From Pseudomonas guariconensis (GTDB taxonomy: Bacteria; Pseudomonadota; Gammaproteobacteria; Pseudomonadales; Pseudomonadaceae): a stretch of 64,000 nt of DNA. The notes under the pieces are model-generated. The model searched no databases. It saw nothing but the letters and a program-made list of their open reading frames with translations, and had not been told where the DNA came from. Where the stretch lies: the NCBI RefSeq assembly GCF_900102675.1, contig NZ_FMYX01000001.1, positions 62,001 through 126,000 of the forward strand, written 5' to 3'. Below, in pieces: positions 1 to 8,584 of this stretch (within the stretch, counting starts at the first letter, position 1; every line of letters starts with the position of its first letter). The position numbers were made by a program, and so were the translations under genes.

Positions 1-272
1 CCGCCATCGAATCCGGCGCCCAGGACTTCGAGGAAGGCGAGGAAGAGGGCTCGACCCTGTTCATCACCGACACCACCGACCTGGATGCGGTGCAGAAGGC
101 CCTGCCAGAACATGGTTTCACCGTGACCTCCGCCAAGATCGGCTATACCCCGAAAAACCCAGTCAGCGCAGCCAGCCTGAGCGCAGAAGCCCTGGCCGAA
201 GTCGAGGCGTTCCTGGAAGCGATCGACAACCACGATGACGTGCAGAACGTCTACGTCGGCCTGACTGACTGA
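1..272 (+). CDS. YebC/PmpR-family regulator, C-terminal part
   Basis: The reading frame is open from base 3 to the stop at 270-272 and enters from the left edge, so only about the last 89 residues are present. They contain the acidic stretch with EEGEEEGS, the [11 protein letters not shown] segment and the ending [13 protein letters not shown], which are typical of the third domain of YebC/PmpR proteins. These are cytoplasmic proteins known as DNA-binding regulators (PmpR in P. aeruginosa represses quorum sensing) or, in more recent work, ribosome-associated factors. No ruvC follows, whereas the main pseudomonad yebC usually lies beside ruvC, so this may be a second paralogue. The family call is firm. 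The paralogue idea is inference. Confidence 0.88.
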   Translation, partial: AIESGAQDFEEGEEEGSTLFITDTTDLDAVQKALPEHGFTVTSAKIGYTPKNPVSAASLSAEALAEVEAFLEAIDNHDDVQNVYVGLTD

Positions 273-288
273 TCAGCGGGGCCCCCAT

Positions 289-322
289 CGCCGGACACTT
301 CGGCCTCCCGAGGTGTCCGGCG
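289..322 (+). terminator. Stem-loop after the yebC-like gene
   Basis: CGCCGGACAC at 289 pairs with GTGTCCGGCG ending at 322, and TCGG/CCGA extends the stem to about 15 bp around a short loop. It begins 16 bases past the stop of the upstream gene. There is no T-run after it, so it may be an unusual terminator or an mRNA-stabilising hairpin. Confidence 0.5.
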
Positions 323-357
323 ACCGAGGGCACGGCCCTCGCCGGAGTCACCCATCG

Positions 358-1302
358 ATGCATCCCACCTTCGCTTCCCTGAGCCTCGCTCACCTGCGTA
401 CCCTCGACTGCCTCCTGCAGTTGAAGAACCTCAGCCACGCCGCCGAACGCCTCGGTACCAGCCAGTCGGCCTTGAGCCGGCAACTGGCGCATCTGCGTGA
501 CGCCTTCGATGACCCGTTGCTGGTCCGCCAAGGACGCGGCTATGTGCTCAGCGAGCATGCCGAGTCGCTGGTCGAGCCGCTGCGCCAGGTGTTGGAGGAG
601 CTGGCCGCCCTGCGCCAACCCGCCGCCTTCGATCCGGCGCGCTGTGAGCGGCGCTTCTGTATTGCCGCCTCGGACTACGTGGCCGAACACATGCTGCCGC
701 TGCTGGTCAGCGCCTTGGAGCGTGAGGCGCCGGGCGTATCCTTGGAGTACCGCACCTGGCAGGCCGGCCAGTACGCCTTGTTGGCCAGCGGCGAGATCGA
801 CCTGGCCACTACCTTGTTCGACGAGTCTCCGCCCAACCTGCACGGCCGGCTGCTGGGGGAAGACCGCGCAGTGTGCCTGATGCGCGACGATCACCCACTG
901 ACCGCCCAGCAGAGCTTGAACCAGGAGGATTACCTGGCCTTCAAGCATGTGCGCATTTCCGGCGGCGGCGACAAGGACAGCTTCATCGACCGTCATTTGC
1001 GTGCCCAGGGGTTGCAGCGGCGGATCAGCCTGGAGGTGCCGTTCTTCTCTGCCACGGTGCAGGTGATCGGTAATGGCCAGGCGCTGGCGACCGTGCCCGA
1101 GCACATCGCCCGCCAGCTGTGTCGTCTGCACCGTCTGGCCTGGCGGCCCCTGGGTTTCATCGAACATACCCAGCGCTATTGGGTGGTCTGGCACCAGCGT
1201 TTGCAGGCCTCGGCGGAACACCGCTGGCTGCGCAACCGGGTCTTCGAGTTGTGGTGGCAGTCGCAGTTTGGGGTGCAGGGCGGGCATGCGTCTTCGCCAT
1301 AG
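358..1302 (+). CDS. LysR-family transcriptional regulator
   Basis: A LysR-type regulator of 314 residues. The N-terminal winged helix-turn-helix is clear (LSHAAERLGTSQSALSRQL at about residues 25-43, followed by DPLLVRQGRGYVLS). A periplasmic-binding-protein-like effector domain covers about residues 95-300. I chose the ATG at 358 over the in-frame codon at 313 because homology to LysR N-termini begins there and GGAG lies about 11 bases upstream. The gene is 87 bp upstream of, and codirectional with, the aromatic amino acid decarboxylase gene, so it may control that gene. LysR activators are more often divergent from their targets, so this link is tentative. The effector is unknown. Confidence 0.9.
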   Translation: MHPTFASLSLAHLRTLDCLLQLKNLSHAAERLGTSQSALSRQLAHLRDAFDDPLLVRQGRGYVLSEHAESLVEPLRQVLEELAALRQPAAFDPARCERRFCIAASDYVAEHMLPLLVSALEREAPGVSLEYRTWQAGQYALLASGEIDLATTLFDESPPNLHGRLLGEDRAVCLMRDDHPLTAQQSLNQEDYLAFKHVRISGGGDKDSFIDRHLRAQGLQRRISLEVPFFSATVQVIGNGQALATVPEHIARQLCRLHRLAWRPLGFIEHTQRYWVVWHQRLQASAEHRWLRNRVFELWWQSQFGVQGGHASSP

Positions 1303-1389
1303 CAACTATGCGCGAAACGGGGTTCTTCGCAGTGCCTGGCGCACCTAGACTCTGTCGTCCATAGCGTCAGCAGCCCAAGGAGATTGCGC

Positions 1390-2802
1390 GTGAACCCGGA
1401 AGACTTTCGCCAATACGGCCACCAATTGATCGACCTGATCGCCGACTACCGCCAAAGCGTCGCCGAGCGACCGGTCATGGCCCAGGTCGAGCCTGGCTAC
1501 CTCAAGGCCGCCTTGCCCAGCGAGGCGCCACAACAAGGTGAGCCGTTCGAAGCCATCCTCGCCGATGTCGACAAGCTGCTGATGCCGGGTCTGTCCCACT
1601 GGCAACACCCCAACTTCTATGGCTACTTCCCGTCGAACGGCACCTTGTCGTCGGTGCTGGGTGATTTTCTCAGCACCGGGCTGGGCGTGCTGGGGCTGTC
1701 CTGGCAATCGAGCCCGGCCCTGAGCGAACTGGAGGAAACCACCCTGGACTGGCTGCGCCAGCTGCTCGGGCTGTCAGCACAGTGGAGCGGGGTAATCCAG
1801 GACACCGCCTCGACCAGCACCCTGGTGGCATTGATCTGCGCCCGCGAGCGTGCCACCGACTACGCCCTGGTGCGCGGCGGCCTGCAGGCCCAGGCCAAAC
1901 CGTTGGTGGTGTATGTCAGCGCCCACGCCCACAGCTCGGTGGACAAGGCTGCGCTGCTGGCCGGCTTTGGCCGCCAGAACATCCGCCTGATCCCCACCGA
2001 CGAACGCTTTGCCATGCGCCCCGAGGCGCTGCAGGCTGCCATCGAGCAGGACCTGGCAGCCGGCAACCAGCCTTGCGCGGTGGTCGCCACCACCGGCACA
2101 ACGGCCACCACGGCCCTCGACCCGCTGGCGGCGATCGGCGCCATCACTCAGGCGCACAAGCTGTGGCTGCACGTGGACTCGGCCATGGCTGGTTCGGCGA
2201 TGATCCTGCCCGAGTGCCGCTGGATGTGGGATGGCATCGAGTTGGCCGACTCGGTGGTGGTCAATGCCCACAAGTGGCTGGGTGTGGCGTTCGACTGTTC
2301 GATCTATTACGTGCGTGATCCACAACACCTGATCCGGGTGATGAGCACCAACCCCAGCTACCTGCAATCGGCAGTCGATGGCCAGGTGAAAAACCTGCGC
2401 GACTGGGGTATCCCCCTGGGCCGGCGTTTCCGTGCGCTGAAGCTGTGGTTCATGTTGCGCAGCGAAGGCGTCGAGGCCCTGCAGCAGCGCCTGCGCCGGG
2501 ACCTGGACAACGCCCGCTGGCTGGCCGAGCAGATCGAGGCCGCACCGCACTGGCAGTTGTTGGCGCCGGTGCAGCTGCAGACGTTGTGCATTCGTCACTG
2601 CCCGCCGGGGCTGGAGGGGGAGGCGTTGGATGCCCATACCCGGGCCTGGGCGGATCGGCTCAATGGCTCCGGCGATGCCTACGTGACCCCGGCGACCCTG
2701 GAGGGGCGCTGGATGGTGCGGGTGTCGGTGGGGGCGCTACCGACCGAGCGGGCGCATGTGGAGCAGTTGTGGGCGAGGCTTCAGACCATCGTCAACGGCT
2801 GA
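1390..2802 (+). CDS. ddc: Aromatic-L-amino-acid (L-DOPA) decarboxylase
   Basis: A PLP-dependent group II decarboxylase of 470 residues. It closely matches what I recall of the P. putida L-DOPA-selective decarboxylase (starts MNPEDFRQYGHQLIDLIADY). The PLP lysine is K295 in NAHKWLG, and the cofactor-binding HVDSAMAG segment lies upstream. The enzyme removes CO2 from L-DOPA, and possibly other aromatic amino acids, to give amines in the cytoplasm. I chose the GTG at 1390 because AAGGAG ends 7 bases before it. An in-frame TTG at 1384 lies too close to that site. A REP-like hairpin follows. The LysR gene upstream may regulate it. Substrate preference is inferred from homology, not visible in sequence. 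Confidence 0.93.
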   Translation: MNPEDFRQYGHQLIDLIADYRQSVAERPVMAQVEPGYLKAALPSEAPQQGEPFEAILADVDKLLMPGLSHWQHPNFYGYFPSNGTLSSVLGDFLSTGLGVLGLSWQSSPALSELEETTLDWLRQLLGLSAQWSGVIQDTASTSTLVALICARERATDYALVRGGLQAQAKPLVVYVSAHAHSSVDKAALLAGFGRQNIRLIPTDERFAMRPEALQAAIEQDLAAGNQPCAVVATTGTTATTALDPLAAIGAITQAHKLWLHVDSAMAGSAMILPECRWMWDGIELADSVVVNAHKWLGVAFDCSIYYVRDPQHLIRVMSTNPSYLQSAVDGQVKNLRDWGIPLGRRFRALKLWFMLRSEGVEALQQRLRRDLDNARWLAEQIEAAPHWQLLAPVQLQTLCIRHCPPGLEGEALDAHTRAWADRLNGSGDAYVTPATLEGRWMVRVSVGALPTERAHVEQLWARLQTIVNG

Positions 2803-2844
2803 CAGCAGCCTCTATGAACCCCGTTCCCACAAGGTCAGCATGGG

Positions 2845-2891
2845 CCCTGCGGGAGCGGGCTTTTTGCGCGGCTCAGGCCGCTCTCACAGGG
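2845..2891. repeat. REP-like palindrome, likely bidirectional terminator
   Basis: CCCTGCGGGAGCGG at 2845 faces CCGCTCTCACAGGG ending at 2891, a 14-bp stem with two mismatches. It carries the CCTGTGGGAGCGG core of Pseudomonas REP elements. It lies between the convergent ddc and MFS transporter genes, where it could end transcription from both sides. Confidence 0.65.
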
Positions 2892-2897
2892 TGTGTG

Positions 2898-4271
2898 TCA
2901 GCGGCTCACTGCCTGGAAACTGCTTTTGCGGCTGGCTTCATAGGCGCCTTTGTCCATGGGCCTGGCCTGTGGGTTGCCCAGGTCTTCCATGGCCAGACGG
3001 TGGGTTTCCGGCGCGATGTAGGCGGCGAGGGCGCACAGGCAGGTGATGAAGAACGCCAGGCTACCGACCACCAGCGGAATGTTGTCCGAGCCGGGCGGGG
3101 CGACGGTGGCGAACAGCGCGGGCAACATGGCGGTGAGCATGGTGCCGATGTTTTGCGCAATGGCCATGGCCGAGACGCGATAGCGGGTCTGGAACAGCTC
3201 CGGGTAGAAGCTTGGGAATACCGCGTTGTACCCCTGGTAGACCATGCCCCACATCAGGATCGACACGCCAAAGGCCAGCGGCACGTTCTGGATGCTGATC
3301 GCATAGAGGTAGACGAAGGCCAGCAGGCCCGAGCCCAGGCAGCCGGCGATCATGGTCGGGCGACGGCCAATCTTGTCCGACAGGTTGCCGACGAACGGGA
3401 TCACCAGCACCGCGACGATATTGCCCACCACCGGGATCCACAGGTACACGCTCTTGTCGAAGCCGATGCCATAGGCCGGTTGTACCGCGTAGGCTGCGCC
3501 GAAGATGGTTGCCACCACCGGAATCACGTTCATCAACGCCATGAAGGCCACCAGCACCATGCATTTCCAGCTGTGTCGGAAGGCTTCACTGATCGGCGAC
3601 TTGGCGACTTTGTCCTGCTGTTCTTCCTGCACGAAGGCCGGGGTCTCGTGGACTTCCTTGCGGATGAAATAGCCGGCCACCAGCACCAGCGCGCTCATCA
3701 GGAACGGGATACGCCAGCCCCATTCATTGAAGGCCTCGCTAGGCATGAAATAAGCCAGCGGCAGGAACACCGCCGCCGCCATCACCTGGCCGGCCTGCAC
3801 GCCTTGCAGGGTGTAACTGGCGTAGTAGCCACGCCGCCCGAACGGGGCGTGCTCCATGATCATCGAGCTGGCGCCGGAGATCTCGCCGGCCACCGCGAAG
3901 CCTTGGACCAGGCGCAGCACCACCAAAAGGGCCGGGGCCAGCAGGCCGATGTCGTGGTAGGTCGGCAGCAGGCCGACGGCCATGGTCGACAGCCCCATCA
4001 GGAACATGCACAGCAACAAGACGTTCTTGCGACCGCGGGTATCGCCCCAATGGCCGAGTACGAAGGCGCCCAGCGGGCGGGCCAGGTAGCCGACCCCGTA
4101 GGTCGCCAGCGAGGCGATGATGGCCATTTTCGGGTCGGTGGAGGGGAAGAAGATCTGCGGAAAGATCAGTGCCGCAGCCTGGGCATAGATGAAGAAGTCG
4201 TAGTACTCGAGTGCCGAGCCGATCCACCCGCTGGCGGTCGCTTTCTTGGCTTGGGAGTTGGAGTGGGCCAT
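2898..4271 (-). CDS. MFS transporter, metabolite:H+ symporter (MHS) family
   Basis: A 12-helix major facilitator of 457 residues. It has the MHS-type start (ASGWIGSALEYYDFFIYAQAAA), the loop 2-3 motif GHWGDTRGRKN, and RLVQGFAVAGEISGAS in helix 4-5. The relatives I recognise carry shikimate, quinate-type acids, 4-hydroxybenzoate-type acids or alpha-ketoglutarate with protons. It diverges from quiC across a 416-bp control region containing a PcaR-like operator. The best reading is therefore uptake of shikimate, quinate or dehydroshikimate to feed QuiC. The start ATG has only a modest ribosome site (GGAG about 5-8 bases upstream on the minus strand). The substrate is inference from context. Confidence 0.9.
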   Translation of the reverse strand: MAHSNSQAKKATASGWIGSALEYYDFFIYAQAAALIFPQIFFPSTDPKMAIIASLATYGVGYLARPLGAFVLGHWGDTRGRKNVLLLCMFLMGLSTMAVGLLPTYHDIGLLAPALLVVLRLVQGFAVAGEISGASSMIMEHAPFGRRGYYASYTLQGVQAGQVMAAAVFLPLAYFMPSEAFNEWGWRIPFLMSALVLVAGYFIRKEVHETPAFVQEEQQDKVAKSPISEAFRHSWKCMVLVAFMALMNVIPVVATIFGAAYAVQPAYGIGFDKSVYLWIPVVGNIVAVLVIPFVGNLSDKIGRRPTMIAGCLGSGLLAFVYLYAISIQNVPLAFGVSILMWGMVYQGYNAVFPSFYPELFQTRYRVSAMAIAQNIGTMLTAMLPALFATVAPPGSDNIPLVVGSLAFFITCLCALAAYIAPETHRLAMEDLGNPQARPMDKGAYEASRKSSFQAVSR

Positions 4272-4529
4272 CGTTTTCTCCGGTGTTCTTGTAGGTCAGC
4301 GGGAGGCTGTTCAGGAGTGATCAGTCGATGACTGATGCCGATGGGACGAACAAGCAGGTGCGGGTCGCAGGGCGAGGGAAGTGTGCATAGGTCGGTACCC
4401 GGTTATTGAATTTATTATGCCGTGACGCTGGGCCTGTCAGCACGACACCTGCTGAACGTGGGGGCAGGGGCCGTTGCTGGGGATTCATGGTTGTCCAGGG
4501 GCAGACCTGAATCAATTCGCCAAAACCGC

Positions 4530-4552
4530 TTTTGTTCGGTAATCGAACAAAA
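4530..4552. promoter_or_regulatory. PcaR/IclR-type operator in the quiC-transporter control region
   Basis: TTTTGTTCG, a 5-base centre GTAAT, and CGAACAAAA form a perfect 9-bp inverted repeat. The inner 15 bases (4534-4548) differ at only two positions from the P. putida PcaR operator I recall, GTTCGATAATCGCAC. A weaker palindrome centred on GTAC follows at 4560-4573. The site lies 136 bp upstream of quiC and 259 bp upstream of the transporter start. An IclR-family activator (PcaR or a QuiR-like protein) is the likely ligand. No such regulator is encoded in this window. I see no gene in 4272-4687. Confidence 0.7.
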
Positions 4553-4687
4553 ACTAACTGTTTCGTACAAAACGCATTGCGGGGCTGACTTTACCTGCGA
4601 ATAATCGATCGTGCCAGGCTCCCACGGGCCTGTGACCGTCAGCCCGCGCAACCTTCGAGGGGCGCGCCAATAACAAGGAACTCCCCC

Positions 4688-6595
4688 ATGCAGCGTTCGA
4701 TTGCCACCGTGTCCTTGAGCGGTACATTGCCGGAAAAGCTCGAAGCCATTGCCGCTGCCGGCTTCGACGGCGTCGAGATCTTCGAGAACGATCTTCTGTA
4801 TTACGCCGGCAGCCCCCGTGAAGTCCGTCAGTTGTGCCGCGATCTGGGCCTGGCGATCACGCTGTTCCAGCCGTTTCGCGACTTCGAGGGCTGCCGACGC
4901 GAGCGCCTGCAGAAAAACCTCGACCGCGCCGAGCGCAAGTTCGACCTGATGCAGGAGTTGGGCACCGACCTGGTGCTGGTGTGCAGCAACGTCCAGGCCG
5001 ACGCCCTGGGCGATGAGCAGCTGCTGGTGGACGATCTGCGCCTGCTCGCCGAGCGTGCCGGCCAGCGCGGGCTGCGCATTGGCTATGAAGCGTTGGCGTG
5101 GGGGCGTCACGTCAATACCTACCAGCAGGTATGGAACCTGGTGCGCCAGGCCGATCATCCGGCCCTGGGGGTGATCCTCGACAGCTTCCACACCCTGTCG
5201 CTCAAGGGCGATCCGAGTGGCATCCACCAGATCCCTGGCGAGAAGATCTTCTTCGTGCAGATGGCCGATGCCCCGATCCTGGCCATGGATGTGCTGGAGT
5301 GGAGCCGGCATTTCCGCTGCTTCCCTGGCCAGGGTGAGATGGATCTGGCGGGTTTTCTCGCCCCGATTCTGGCCACGGGGTACCGCGGCCCACTGTCGCT
5401 GGAGATCTTCAACGACGGTTTCCGCGCCGCCCCGCCCCGGCAGAACGCCGCCGATGGCCTGCGCTCGTTGCTTTACTTGGAGGAGCAGACCCGCGTGCGG
5501 CTCGCCCAGCAAGCCCACACCGTGGAGCCGGGCGTGTTGTTCGACCCGCCGCCGGCCAGCGGCTACGAGGGCGTTGAGTTTCTCGAGTTCGCGGTGGACG
5601 AGGCCACCGGAGCGCAGTTGGGCGCATGGCTCAAGCGCCTGGGCTTTGCCGAAAGCGGACAGCACCGCAGCAAGGACGTGCGCCTGCTGCGCCAGGGCGA
5701 GATCAATATCGTGCTCAATGCCGAACCCTATTCCTTCGCCCACAACTTCTTCGAGGCCCATGGCCCATCGCTGTGTGCCACGGCGCTGCGCGTCACCGAC
5801 GGCCAGGCCGCCCTGGGGCGGGCGACCGCTTATCGAGGACAACCGTTCCGTGGATTGGTCGGCCCCAACGAGCGGGAGATCCCCGCTGTGCGCGCCCCCG
5901 ACGGCAGCCTGATCTATCTGGTGGAGCAGGCGGGCGAGGGCCAGACGATCTATGACAGTGATTTTCGCCTCGACCCGCAGGCCATTCCCAGTGGCGGCCT
6001 GCAGCGCATCGACCACATGGCCCTGGCGCTGCCGGCCGAGTCGCTGGACAGCTGGGTGCTGTTCTATAAGAGCCTGTTCGATTTTGCCGCCGACGACGAG
6101 GTGGTGTTGCCCGACCCCTATGGTCTGGTCAAGAGCCGCGCCCTGCGTAGCGCCTGCGCCACGCTTCGGCTGCCGCTGAACATCTCGGAAAACCGCAACA
6201 CCGCCATCGCCCACGCGCTTTCGAGCTACCGTGGCTCGGGCGTGCACCACATCGCCTTTGCCTGCGACGACATCTTTGCCGAGGTGGCCCGGGCCAAGGA
6301 AGCCGGCGTGCCGCTGCTGGAAATTCCGCTGAACTACTATGACGACCTGGCGGCGCGCTTCGACTTCGACGATGAGTTCTTGAGCGAACTGGCGTACTAC
6401 AACGTGCTCTATGACCGCGATGCCCAGGGCGGGGAGCTGTTCCACGTGTACACCGAGCCGTTCGAGGGGCGGTTCTTCTTCGAGGTCCTGCAGCGCAAGG
6501 GAGATTACGCAGGGTACGGCGCGGCCAACGTGGCGGTGCGCCTGGCGGCGCTGGCCAAGGCGCGCAGCGGGGCAGGGCGCAAACCGGTCTTGTGA
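4688..6595 (+). CDS. quiC: 3-dehydroshikimate dehydratase with C-terminal HPPD-like domain
   Basis: A two-domain enzyme of 635 residues that dehydrates 3-dehydroshikimate to protocatechuate in quinate/shikimate catabolism. Residues 1 to about 285 form a xylose-isomerase-like TIM barrel. Its probable metal ligands are visible in YEALAWGR (E), VILDSFHTLS (D), FFVQMADA (Q) and LSLEIFND (E). Residues about 290-620 are a vicinal-oxygen-chelate pair like 4-hydroxyphenylpyruvate dioxygenase, with HHIAFACDDI and a C-terminal FFEVLQRKGDY. The length agrees with the fused QuiC1 type of P. putida, in which the barrel is the dehydratase. AAGGAA lies about 10 bases before the ATG. It diverges from the MHS transporter and is followed 146 bp later by a TetR gene. 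The role of the dioxygenase-like half is less certain. Confidence 0.93.
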   Translation: MQRSIATVSLSGTLPEKLEAIAAAGFDGVEIFENDLLYYAGSPREVRQLCRDLGLAITLFQPFRDFEGCRRERLQKNLDRAERKFDLMQELGTDLVLVCSNVQADALGDEQLLVDDLRLLAERAGQRGLRIGYEALAWGRHVNTYQQVWNLVRQADHPALGVILDSFHTLSLKGDPSGIHQIPGEKIFFVQMADAPILAMDVLEWSRHFRCFPGQGEMDLAGFLAPILATGYRGPLSLEIFNDGFRAAPPRQNAADGLRSLLYLEEQTRVRLAQQAHTVEPGVLFDPPPASGYEGVEFLEFAVDEATGAQLGAWLKRLGFAESGQHRSKDVRLLRQGEINIVLNAEPYSFAHNFFEAHGPSLCATALRVTDGQAALGRATAYRGQPFRGLVGPNEREIPAVRAPDGSLIYLVEQAGEGQTIYDSDFRLDPQAIPSGGLQRIDHMALALPAESLDSWVLFYKSLFDFAADDEVVLPDPYGLVKSRALRSACATLRLPLNISENRNTAIAHALSSYRGSGVHHIAFACDDIFAEVARAKEAGVPLLEIPLNYYDDLAARFDFDDEFLSELAYYNVLYDRDAQGGELFHVYTEPFEGRFFFEVLQRKGDYAGYGAANVAVRLAALAKARSGAGRKPVL

Positions 6596-6741
6596 TGATC
6601 CTGGGTTGCGGTGCTTCGACAAGGGCCCACCAGACCAGGTAGGGCCCCCAAACCTGACCACCCGACCAACACCACGCTTCCCTGCATCGTCCCGCTCGCG
6701 GATAATCCCACCCCATTGAAAACAACAGCCTGCGAGTGGGT

Positions 6742-7413
6742 ATGAGTGATTCGGTAGTCAATCTCGGCCAGCCTGAGATCGAAGGGCCGCGCAAGTCGCG
6801 CAAGAACAACCCCGAAAAAACCCGCGAGGATATCCTCCAGGCCGCCATTCACGAGTTCGTCCAGCAAGGTCTGGCCGGGGCGCGGGTCGACGCCATCGCC
6901 GAGCGCACCGCCACCTCCAAGCGCATGATCTACTACTACTTCGGCAGCAAGGAGCAGCTGTACGTCGAGTGCCTGGTCAAACTCTACGGCGATATCCGCA
7001 AGACCGAGCACAGCCTGGACCTGGAGTCTCTACCGGCCGTGCAGGCCATCGAGCGGCTGGTGGAGTTCACCTTCGACCACCACGACCATAACGTGGATTT
7101 CGTGCGCATCGTCTGCACCGAGAACATCCACTACGGCGAGTACGTCAAGCAATCGCCGGTCATCCGCGAGATGAGCAGTCTGGTGCTTGAAGCGTTGGGC
7201 CGCACCTTGCGCCGGGGCGTGGAGGAGGGCGTGTTCCGCGCCGGTATCGAGGTGATCGACCTGCACATGCTGATGAGCTCGTTCTGTTTCTACCGGGTAT
7301 CCAATCGCCACACCTTCAGTGAGATCTTCCAGATCGACCTCTCCGACGAGCAGATCAAGCAGCGCCACAAGCAGATGATCTGTGACGCGGTGCTGCGCTA
7401 CATCCGCGCTTGA
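6742..7413 (+). CDS. TetR-family transcriptional regulator
   Basis: A TetR regulator of 223 residues. The helix-turn-helix occupies about residues 25-70 (TREDILQAAIHEFVQQG, then ERTATSKRMIYYYFGSKEQLY). The rest is an all-helical ligand-binding and dimer domain. An in-frame GTG at 6736 is an alternative start. I prefer the ATG at 6742, but neither has a strong ribosome site. The gene directly follows quiC in the same direction, an arrangement also known in P. putida, and may regulate the hydroaromatic genes alongside or instead of the IclR-type site. A perfect hairpin follows the stop. The ligand is unknown. Confidence 0.88.
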   Translation: MSDSVVNLGQPEIEGPRKSRKNNPEKTREDILQAAIHEFVQQGLAGARVDAIAERTATSKRMIYYYFGSKEQLYVECLVKLYGDIRKTEHSLDLESLPAVQAIERLVEFTFDHHDHNVDFVRIVCTENIHYGEYVKQSPVIREMSSLVLEALGRTLRRGVEEGVFRAGIEVIDLHMLMSSFCFYRVSNRHTFSEIFQIDLSDEQIKQRHKQMICDAVLRYIRA

Positions 7414-7424
7414 TTCATGCCTTC

Positions 7425-7443
7425 GGGGCTGCAAAGCAGCCCC
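7425..7443. terminator. Bidirectional hairpin between convergent regulator genes
   Basis: GGGGCTGC, loop AAA, GCAGCCCC: a perfect 8-bp stem in the 36-bp gap between the ends of the TetR and AraC-type genes. It lacks a clean T-run on the plus strand but its position suits a shared terminator. Confidence 0.65.
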
Positions 7444-7449
7444 AGAAAC

Positions 7450-8457
7450 TCATTCGCCCAGCCGTTGCTCGCGCGAGGGTGGATACCCGAAGTACGCCGC
7501 ATAGCACTTGCTGAAGTGCGACACCGAGACAAAGCCGCAGGCCACCGCCACTTCCATCACTGACAGGTCGGAGTACTGCAGCAGGCGGCGGCTCTTGGTG
7601 ATGCGCAGTTCCATGTAGTAGCGCCGTGGCGAGGTGCCGAGCTGCGCCTGGAACAGGCGGTCGATCTGGCGCCGCGAGCGTCCGCTGTAGGCGGCCAGCT
7701 GGTCGAGGCTCAGGGTTTCCTCAAGGTTGTTCTCCATCAGTTCGACGATGGTGCGCAGATGCAGGCTCATGGACTTCTTCGCCCCCGGCCCGACCTGGCG
7801 ATAGCGGGCGCCGGAGAACGAGAGAATCTCCTCGACCCCTTCGGCCAGCGCATCGCCATACAGGCGTCGGACCAGGCCGAGCATCAATTCCATCGCGCCG
7901 TTGGGGCTGGCGGCGGTCAGGCGGTCACGGTCGAGGGTGAAGCTGGCCGGTGTCAGGCGGGTTTGCGGGCTGCGCTCGGCAAGGCTGGCGCGCTGCTCTG
8001 GATGAATGCTGCAGCCGTAGTCGTCGAGCACGCCAGCGCGACCGAGGAACCACGCGCCGTTCCACAGCCCGCCCAGCGCCATGCCATGGGCGGCGCAGTC
8101 ACTGAGCATGCGGTCGAGTTCGGGGTACTTGAGCGGCGTGCGCAAGCCGCCACAGATCACCAGCAGGTCCAGCTCCTTGAGGCTGGCGGCGTTCAGTTCG
8201 CTGGCCACCAGCTCTAGGCCCAGGTCGCTCAGCACCCGGTCGCCCTTGGGCGAGAGCGGCGTGAAACGGAAGCTGTCGGCGCGCAGCAGATTGGCCGTCA
8301 CCAGCACATCCATCGCCACGGTGAAGCTGGCCATGGAGAAGTGTTCGAGCAGGACGAAGTCGACCCGATAGGGCATCTGGCCGTTACCGGCAGTGGACTT
8401 GAGCCTCAACATGTTGCTGGTGCTGGTTTTCTGGCTGAACTGGCGTGGCGTGGACAC
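7450..8457 (-). CDS. GlxA/AraC-family regulator (DJ-1/PfpI-like plus AraC HTH)
   Basis: A transcriptional regulator of 335 residues. The N-terminal domain is an inactive class I glutamine-amidotransferase/DJ-1-like fold (VDFVLLEHFSMASFTVAMDVL, then ELDLLVICGGLRTP). The C-terminal AraC domain has two helix-turn-helix units (LSLDQLAAYSGRSRRQIDRLF and SVMEVAVACGFVSVSHFSKCY). Family members often control catabolism of quaternary amines, amino acids or related nitrogen compounds. The longest reading frame begins at 8529, but nothing there resembles a ribosome site. The GTG at 8457 has GCGGAG 6 bases upstream and is my choice. It diverges from a small secreted-protein gene, and the target is not evident. 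Confidence 0.88.
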   Translation of the reverse strand: MSTPRQFSQKTSTSNMLRLKSTAGNGQMPYRVDFVLLEHFSMASFTVAMDVLVTANLLRADSFRFTPLSPKGDRVLSDLGLELVASELNAASLKELDLLVICGGLRTPLKYPELDRMLSDCAAHGMALGGLWNGAWFLGRAGVLDDYGCSIHPEQRASLAERSPQTRLTPASFTLDRDRLTAASPNGAMELMLGLVRRLYGDALAEGVEEILSFSGARYRQVGPGAKKSMSLHLRTIVELMENNLEETLSLDQLAAYSGRSRRQIDRLFQAQLGTSPRRYYMELRITKSRRLLQYSDLSVMEVAVACGFVSVSHFSKCYAAYFGYPPSREQRLGE

Positions 8458-8584
8458 TGCTGACTCCGCTTCCTGGCTGGCCGGATGAGTGTGCTGGGAG
8501 TCTGCGGGAAAGACAACCGGAGCACGCATGGCGGGCGCAGGGTCACTGGGCTATGCTGAGCCACCGCCTCGAGGACAATCCCCG

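Noticed and set aside
2445..4331. Open frame of 628 codons on the plus strand
   Set aside because: It covers the 3' end of the decarboxylase gene and the antisense of the MHS transporter. It has no recognisable domain or ribosome site.
4415..6661. Open frame of 748 codons on the minus strand
   Set aside because: It is fully antisense to quiC, whose catalytic motifs are clear. The translation is rich in Gln, His, Arg and Val without domain motifs, as expected of shadows in GC-rich DNA.
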